This document shows positions 9,801 through 11,694 of a stretch of DNA of 11,694 nucleotides, one piece after another. Origin of the DNA: Bacteroidales bacterium (GTDB taxonomy: Bacteria > Bacteroidota > Bacteroidia > Bacteroidales > WCHB1-69); contig JAISAD010000157.1 of NCBI GenBank assembly GCA_031266895.1, forward strand, positions 1 through 11,694, read 5' to 3'. Under the pieces are notes generated by a model that was given only the letters and a program-made list of their open reading frames with translations, searched no databases and had not been told where the DNA came from. Position 1 is the stretch's first letter; the number at the start of each line of letters is the position of its first letter. The position numbers were made by a program, and so were the translations under genes.

Positions 9801-10162
9801 GATTTGGCTTTTCCCAATTCTGTTTTGGTTCGAGTTTCGGTGATTATTACCTCAATATCCGAAATGGAATTTCCGTAAGCATCCGAAAGAGAACCGCAGA
9901 TTCGGTACAGTTTCTCAAGCTGCCTGTTAAGCGCTTCCACCGTATCGGAAAGAATATTGGTGGCATTCTGCTTTAAGGAAAAATCCTGCTGAAATAGCAC
10001 AACCGCTTTTTGTGTTATGGGGCCATACTCACTGCGATCAAATTCTACCTTGTCAATTGGATATTTTTTCGCATCGATCGCCGTAAGCGCCTGTTGCAGT
10101 AAATTGATGTGTTCTTTGTTTTTCAGAGAAAACTGTTCCGGAACTATAAAAAGGGTGTCCAT
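812..10162 (-). CDS. Giant Tc toxin A-subunit-like protein (pore-forming injection component)
   Basis: This single intact 3116-residue frame is longer than classic TcA proteins (about 2500 residues). TcA proteins form pentamers that bind target cells, insert an alpha-helical channel and pass on the toxic cargo held by a TcB-TcC cocoon. Modules by residue: a peptidoglycan-binding-like fold at about 18-82 (EYGPITQKAVVLFQ); a small carboxypeptidase-regulatory-like beta-sandwich at about 90-155; an SpvA/VRP1-type region with the hallmark SVYSAAAYLADLLAFL at about 645-660; an ABC-toxin N-terminal region at about 1530-1700 (FLYPENWIEPELRDD); a neuraminidase-like region from about 1730; WFHYIFNP near 2140 and RPVAYQRTVVMKYIDNIIDW near 2210; helices at about 2481-2545 and 2625-2705 flanking a hydrophobic Gly/Ala/Ser-rich loop, which fits the channel and its membrane tip; and a TcB-binding domain at about 2710-2955 (DMDYPGHYMRRIKSV, ISDVILHINYT). 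About 160 extra residues follow, with a Pro-rich linker near 3075-3083. There is no signal peptide. The start is the ATG at 10162-10160; an in-frame stop lies at 10198-10196. No neighbouring TcB/TcC is complete in view. Confidence 0.9.
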   Translation of the reverse strand: MDTLFIVPEQFSLKNKEHINLLQQALTAIDAKKYPIDKVEFDRSEYGPITQKAVVLFQQDFSLKQNATNILSDTVEALNRQLEKLYRICGSLSDAYGNSISDIEVIITETRTKTELGKAKSFADGSYRIYLTIGANYFNDEGLLLYPLAITISCGQLFSQDNILIKDLESVFNVSSDAFVSKGQALYYSLIEALNFIYISPADLPEKTAEELLNISIYADTDIETIMRLMFAYMKDIDLLGRASDIVFGYLYQNYPVNVPRQLFDDSFLNYTPAEWASYKDDIKNLILNGFIMMSEQQFLDLMTTAVNQKYIPYQTEEEIRLNTEKVYYYYVTNVILSAHFLEGDDKAPLALQDIFKLAEVPGRQLQLDISYLFTAYVTDFNQFLSILENGDIVPKQYKESLIIYFQLSRITRNYLSLIEKISKEYLPKIKDESVRFLASLNLETWKELIGNSYPSGFNNDTYAKFVMNNISEIFSDISIIEEIESSGLKFSKLGEIKEYLLENQGFNMLTDRLDQTGKDAEFVRQFTQIQNVFRITPSPEAATVLLENDIKSAGQIYFMGKELLEEKLISRLSQKDIDSTFNVASSRFSNAYNAFANINHTCSAGTAYVVGRTDKEYMDGLAADLEAEFPDIKKLFGNLDYCECEHDESVYSAAAYLADLLAFLDERETKQHIPVKNFMDYYNNDTGKLRRKDISKIYLNMPNTNTVLPYIDLVCEALEEAVLRTEFPDYERSVEECQSTLSSRELLAAPEHILKKYLSGETAYDILKEQIYPMFAPLNVYQTEIRAYLKKMGIDRYDLMEAFKQQNVNSIYYSDRDIATEYFGLTAMEAKIVTGTYKSVTDRNETWHERISGSLYSMEIVNFMADSNLSALEILDLTEANWIGLLNETSLTDCSMEDKTFEGTPEAFDRAHRFIRLYRKSGWKIWELNLLLQSPTVTHFSVDIDNLDDVALHYLRLFKQQQLSLNLSVEELLACYDTINTGNIYEQGKLKPCLYDRLFLNPVMSNPPNEALSAIKGGGTPVLSPEDENLIKACLSLSDKDYTSLRVRFFGTVEQINGSISYLTWLYQTVTLAKKGKFSFSEWYRFLALTERNDRIPYTLTSFNKLFEDIQQAKAANFTLADFEYLTHYLYEEPLQGGYSPSPEASKLALTQTDIALLYKEIEETRNTFASFFIDVPTEDDITEKGSGSSYTCFATDDYKSKFTTQVQQVGLYGDDASIEEVIQIIECTKKWYVNEDDPDSEQITDEIWINNRIASLFPSVAGYSFDYTLYPYVTLSRKDDLIERYDEVSKYYNEVSRRIKIRDIIAEFYDISVPITDSFLGSVEFNEKLLINILLPNNPVVTEPVAVEEEPSDLWQVIILMHKIVKTIKGDKITDDNMALLMQIQGQLPFRWGAFSIYNPETVAQSVNFYQLIELSRMLDLQIKFGATDDNETLFSIIEKETPLDALLSALCLLTGWNANDIAFLRQHFNWDIEMFYRSAVYSQILKCMQLQNATAVSFDKLAGWGIFDNDVTNAVEVKEAAKMHYDTGTWLDELPTVQAPIREAKSDALGSFLITRSWRTPSVTPTVWMDKLDLYGYFLLDTEMTSKTKTSRIVQATASVQLFVQRCALGLEAGIEIDENSNWKQWEWLKKYRLWEANRKIFLYPENWIEPELRDDKTPFFKEMEDELSQGEVTEELVETAFENYLHKLNDVSHLFICSIYHEVVENNDGMQIPATDDKDLDTKTSAVNKLHVVARTHATPYEFYYRSFDIYNFTWTHWEKINIDIKGDVVIPMVYNRRLHLFWLSTVEKSYSVKGANDNDKPTVTEYTEIQLGWSVLRNKKWTKAVYSTKKHLTLNHFSILNLSLVARHNASVNEIIFDVYGFSNSTPSKNSTPNANSNQSWNPISGRFYFNGEVYCSESAFEFLTALNTMRQDEKPDDNIPIPDSFSEESPNLIYSNMWASRLYANYPKDSDTLDIYLPVNYSPDYMKILSTNRKDPNIVLMMHRFQNLWLNQHTSHEYFPLFYQDSERAFFILPIEKATIYFSDYGPVTYQCFPFYHPYSKLFIKELNRCGVSGLLNRNLQRFPRDFHPINEFDFNTEYHPSGMIRIGEEYKKDIIDFATSGAYSIYNWELFFHTPLYLACKLNQNQKYEEAMKWFHYIFNPMDKSAESSPQKFWNFKAFFELSTQEARAQEIRNILENIETHAAEVNAWLNDPYKPHLIARTRPVAYQRTVVMKYIDNIIDWADQLFRQDSQESNNEATLLYVLAYEILGRRPVIIPKKNYVISSKNYKQIKEAGNSFDYITPYDTSFKYGFDDSKTINNITDPRISTTSDYEQKSQYTYPDGWPSTRNRLLSVLYSDTAATPSNVMQSRNLKVQYYTIYAPHAQQPDLDQLPRMDATNFCIPFNDDMLKYWDTVEDRLFKLRNSMNIEGIVRELPLFEPPIDPAMLVRAVAGGLSIGEALNDITAPQPYYRFRTIMQKAIEFAGEVKQLGDKMLSALEKKDAETFNILRSTQEINMQQAMKQVRKLQIDEANENIANLNALIATVTARKEYYASREFMNALETESYDLSIMAGDFSSISSQMSAISSVLSIIPEFNIGASGALGSPVGTALFGGHEVSAALNAMAIMQSGLAQAMDRNSSLAATKASYERRKDDWDFQAKMADMELQQLDCQLAAAEIRLMMAEKEMENLEMQIEQSQSVKEYYQDKYTNEALYNWMITQISSVYFQAYKLAYDMAKKAEKCYQHELGIYETTSFIQFGYWDSLKKGLLSGDKLIHDLHVLEAAYIDKNKRTLELTKHISLAQMYPEVLLDLINRKEDVAILDLKEFIFDMDYPGHYMRRIKSVSVTIPNVAGPYTTVSFMLTLNSAKVRKNSRLIDDKYEEKPIDNDPRFVYQTGGNIMQYICTSSAQNDSGMFELNFGDERYLPFENAGVISKWGLSLPAGCDQFDLSAISDVILHINYTALYDGNLALKAKDALLNELPNAGTVLVSLKQQFPDAWNEMKSAKSDTMDFAFKRDNLPYFLRGKFADLQADKIGVMVVSRNAASVTSPTVQTGVKSTEFDPLTVTLDKSEQIQDTYLYYGNRSVVVTPEPDPPQPVNVTWSFALESGLTIQDIKDVIIALHLKEDE

Positions 10163-10196
10163 AATGGGTGATATTAAAAATAAAAAATTAAGCCCT

Positions 10197-10204
10197 CAAA
10201 AATA
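10197..10204 (-). promoter_or_regulatory. Putative -7 promoter element for the Tc-like gene
   Basis: On the minus strand this reads TATTTTTG, a perfect match to the Bacteroidota -7 consensus TAnnTTTG. It lies 34 bp upstream of the toxin start codon, so the RNA leader would be about 25-30 nt. The nearest TTG that could serve as the -33 element is at 10222-10220, leaving a 15-bp spacer, shorter than the usual roughly 20 bp. The rest of the 320-bp gap (10163-10482) is very AT-rich, so a chance match is possible. The remainder of the gap holds only short weak inverted repeats and one 9-bp direct repeat (ATTCTCAAT at 10279 and 10325); I see no gene or clear terminator there. Confidence 0.4.
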
Positions 10205-10482
10205 CAAATAAAAATAATTCAATCCACCATTATCCAATTAAAAATATAGAAATAATCAATAAAAACCACAAATAACTGATTCTCAATGCTATTTTTTTTG
10301 ATAAATTGTTATTCTTTTAATCAAATTCTCAATTATCAGTATTATTATACAGGATAGAAAGGAAAATCAACTCCCTTGAAGGACTTCTTTTTGCTACTTT
10401 TTTTCTGATTTTCGCAAAAATGCATTAAGTAAACAGGGTTGAATGAACATTCTTTGAAAATATTAACCTAATCTGAAAGGCA

Positions 10483-11238
10483 TCAACAAAAACGTACCTC
10501 TTTCACGCCACAAAAATGTTCCCGTTCGTTCCTTTTTTCAATAAGGTGTAACTCTCCCAGCGGCGATACGCCCACAATTTTGGCTTCAATGGTTTGCACG
10601 CCGATTCGATAACGATGGTAGCTGTTCAATTGATACAAAGCTTGATGATAATGCCGGTAAACAGTTTCAAATTCTTTATTAAGTAATTGAGGATAAAACT
10701 GTTCAATAATATGTATCAATTCATCAATCAGTGTCTTGATATTGAAACGGCAACCGCTTTCGCAATAGAGTGAAGTAGGATTGGGCAGTTGGGTTGAAAA
10801 TTGTGCCTGATTAACATTAAGACCTATGCCGGCAATAACCGAATTTACCCTGTTACTCGAAAAGGCAGGCTCAATTAAAATGCCGGCAATTTTGCGATTT
10901 TCTACATAAATATCGTTGGGAAATTTGATTCTTACCGCCTTTTCAGGAAGATGCCCGGCTACCAACCGGTAAATGGAAGTCGTGAAAAAAAAGTTAAAAT
11001 AGACCAGTTCGCAAGGCAAAACAGGGGGTTTAAAATAAAAGCTGAGAAGTAAATTTTCACCTGCCGCACTCTCCCAGCGGCTATCCTTCATTCCCCGTCC
11101 AGCCGTCTGGAAATCGGCATACAGCGCGAAGAAATCTTTTGGATTATTGATAATCAACAAATTATCTGAAACCATACGTTGTAACTCAGCATTGGTTGAA
11201 GAGGTTGTTTTCCTGAAGAAAAGGTGCTCATTTTTCAT
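10483..11238 (-). CDS. birA: Biotin--[acetyl-CoA-carboxylase] ligase (BirA-type, catalytic part only)
   Basis: The enzyme activates biotin with ATP to biotinyl-AMP and transfers it to the lysine of biotin carboxyl carrier protein and related carriers in the cytoplasm. Motifs visible in the 251-residue protein are STN at 14-16, the adenylate-binding loop GRGMKDSRWES at 47-57, KFPND at 105-109 (usually KWPND), KIAGILIE at 116-123 and GIGLNVN at 137-143, followed by a short C-terminal beta domain. There is no N-terminal helix-turn-helix, so this is a monofunctional ligase, not a repressor of biotin genes as in E. coli; that is the usual form in Bacteroidota. The ATG at 11238-11236 is chosen because the longer frame would start at a TTG at 11268 lying inside a perfect -7 promoter element. 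The gene is divergent from the phosphofructokinase gene and sits 320 bp upstream of the toxin gene, which it probably does not share a transcript with. Confidence 0.93.
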   Translation of the reverse strand: MKNEHLFFRKTTSSTNAELQRMVSDNLLIINNPKDFFALYADFQTAGRGMKDSRWESAAGENLLLSFYFKPPVLPCELVYFNFFFTTSIYRLVAGHLPEKAVRIKFPNDIYVENRKIAGILIEPAFSSNRVNSVIAGIGLNVNQAQFSTQLPNPTSLYCESGCRFNIKTLIDELIHIIEQFYPQLLNKEFETVYRHYHQALYQLNSYHRYRIGVQTIEAKIVGVSPLGELHLIEKRNEREHFCGVKEVRFC

Positions 11239-11253
11239 AAAATAAAAAAAACG

Positions 11254-11261
11254 TATCTTTG
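11254..11261 (+). promoter_or_regulatory. -7 promoter element for the phosphofructokinase gene
   Basis: TATCTTTG matches TAnnTTTG perfectly and ends 21 bp before the ATG at 11283, implying a leader of roughly 15 nt. No convincing -33 TTTG/TTG is seen about 20 bp upstream; only a T-rich stretch at 11231-11235 lies there. It is separated by 4 bp from the opposing element for the ligase gene, so the two promoters would overlap on the DNA. Confidence 0.55.
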
Positions 11262-11265
11262 CAAG

Positions 11266-11273
11266 CAAAAATA
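11266..11273 (-). promoter_or_regulatory. -7 promoter element for the biotin ligase gene
   Basis: On the minus strand this reads TATTTTTG, again a perfect TAnnTTTG and identical to the element proposed for the toxin gene. It lies 27 bp upstream of the ATG at 11238. The -33 region would fall inside the 5' end of the phosphofructokinase coding sequence, where no clear TTG is present on this strand. Its position decides the start choice for the ligase gene. Confidence 0.5.
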
Positions 11274-11282
11274 GTAAAATTT

Positions 11283-11694
11283 ATGAGAAGCGAGAAATTT
11301 TTTACAGGTAAAACAATGGCTATCCTTTCCGGTGGAGGCGATACGCCGGCTATTAATTCCAGCATAGAATCGGTAAGAAACCGCGCCTCCATGCTGGGCT
11401 TTAAAGTCTATGGCATTTTGCGAGGCTGGAAGGGATTGTTAAGGGATGGTGATGTGGTTGATTTGACCAATATTCCCTACGATGGCCTGTATGGCGGCAC
11501 CGCTCTGCTGTCAAGCCGCACCAATCCGTTTCCAAGTGCGAAAAATCCGGAAGATCGCTCGCAGCAAATCCTGAAAAATATTGAACGCTATAAAATTGAT
11601 GTGCTGGTAACCATTGGCGGCGATGATACTAACGGCGCAGCCAAACGGATGTATGAATTATATGGCATTCCTGTTATAGGCTTCCCAAAAACAA
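11283..11694 (+). CDS. 6-phosphofructokinase, pyrophosphate-type signature (5' part)
   Basis: The first 137 residues of a glycolytic phosphofructokinase are present; the rest lies beyond the window edge. The enzyme phosphorylates fructose 6-phosphate to fructose 1,6-bisphosphate in the cytoplasm. Visible motifs are the N-terminal phosphate-donor loop ILSGGGDTPAIN (14-25), GGTALLSSRTNPF (71-83), GGDDT (112-116) and GFPKT at the very end (133-137). In the known family, ATP-dependent enzymes have GGDG and a Gly-Thr-Ile-Asp-Asn-Asp motif. An Asp in the second position (GGDD) together with Lys before Thr (PKT) marks pyrophosphate-dependent enzymes, so this copy probably uses PPi, in a reversible reaction. 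The GGTxLxSSRTNPF segment points to the group that includes the mixed ATP/PPi actinobacterial and Thermotoga-type enzymes. The start is the ATG at 11283, preceded by an AT-rich leader without a Shine-Dalgarno sequence. Confidence 0.93.
   Translation, partial: MRSEKFFTGKTMAILSGGGDTPAINSSIESVRNRASMLGFKVYGILRGWKGLLRDGDVVDLTNIPYDGLYGGTALLSSRTNPFPSAKNPEDRSQQILKNIERYKIDVLVTIGGDDTNGAAKRMYELYGIPVIGFPKT

Noticed and set aside
10297..10325. Inverted repeat TTTGAT / ATCAAA in the gap upstream of the toxin gene
   Set aside because: Six-base arms in very AT-rich DNA are expected by chance; there is no terminator or operator context.
10388..10420. Inverted repeat TTTTTGC / GCAAAAA as a terminator of the ligase gene
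   Set aside because: The stem is mostly A-T pairs, the loop is 19 nt and no T-run follows on the minus strand, so it is not a convincing intrinsic terminator.
11239..11268. Longer biotin ligase frame starting at TTG 11268
   Set aside because: It starts inside the likely -7 promoter element and adds ten residues absent from the family; the ATG at 11238 places the conserved STN motif normally.

Overview
The window looks like a chromosomal segment from a member of the Bacteroidota, most likely Bacteroidales-like. The evidence is an extended HU-related DNA-binding protein of the type typical of that phylum, -7 elements of the form TAnnTTTG in front of three genes, and AT-rich leaders without clear Shine-Dalgarno sequences. 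The genus cannot be named from the sequence.

Layout. The right end holds two core-metabolism genes transcribed away from each other from a 44-bp gap: a biotin--protein ligase (minus strand, 10483-11238) and the start of a 6-phosphofructokinase (plus strand, from 11283, cut by the window edge). The phosphofructokinase carries the GGDD and PKT signature of pyrophosphate-dependent enzymes. Both have a perfect -7 promoter element in or beside the gap, on opposite strands.

After an AT-rich gap of 320 bp comes the dominant feature, a single uninterrupted 3116-residue gene (minus strand, 812-10162). It encodes a Tc (toxin complex) A-subunit-like protein, the pore-forming, host-binding injection component. 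It has a peptidoglycan-binding-like module and a small beta-sandwich module at the N-terminus, an SpvA/VRP1-type region, ABC-toxin and neuraminidase-like regions, a helix / hydrophobic loop / helix pore segment, and a TcB-binding domain with a C-terminal extension.

Downstream of the toxin gene is a 350-bp non-coding stretch. It contains a degenerate tandem array with a 22-bp period (about nine units, 565-762). Next on the same strand is the HU-related gene (87-461), and 9 bp after it an unidentified gene (start codon at 77) that runs off the left edge.

How the parts may fit together: the left four genes all read leftwards. The giant toxin gene probably has its own promoter and is an accessory insertion next to core genes. 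No complete TcB or TcC gene is visible. The truncated gene at the left edge is the only candidate within the window, and only 25 full codons of it can be read. The most unusual non-coding structure is the 22-bp repeat array between the toxin gene and the HU-like gene.
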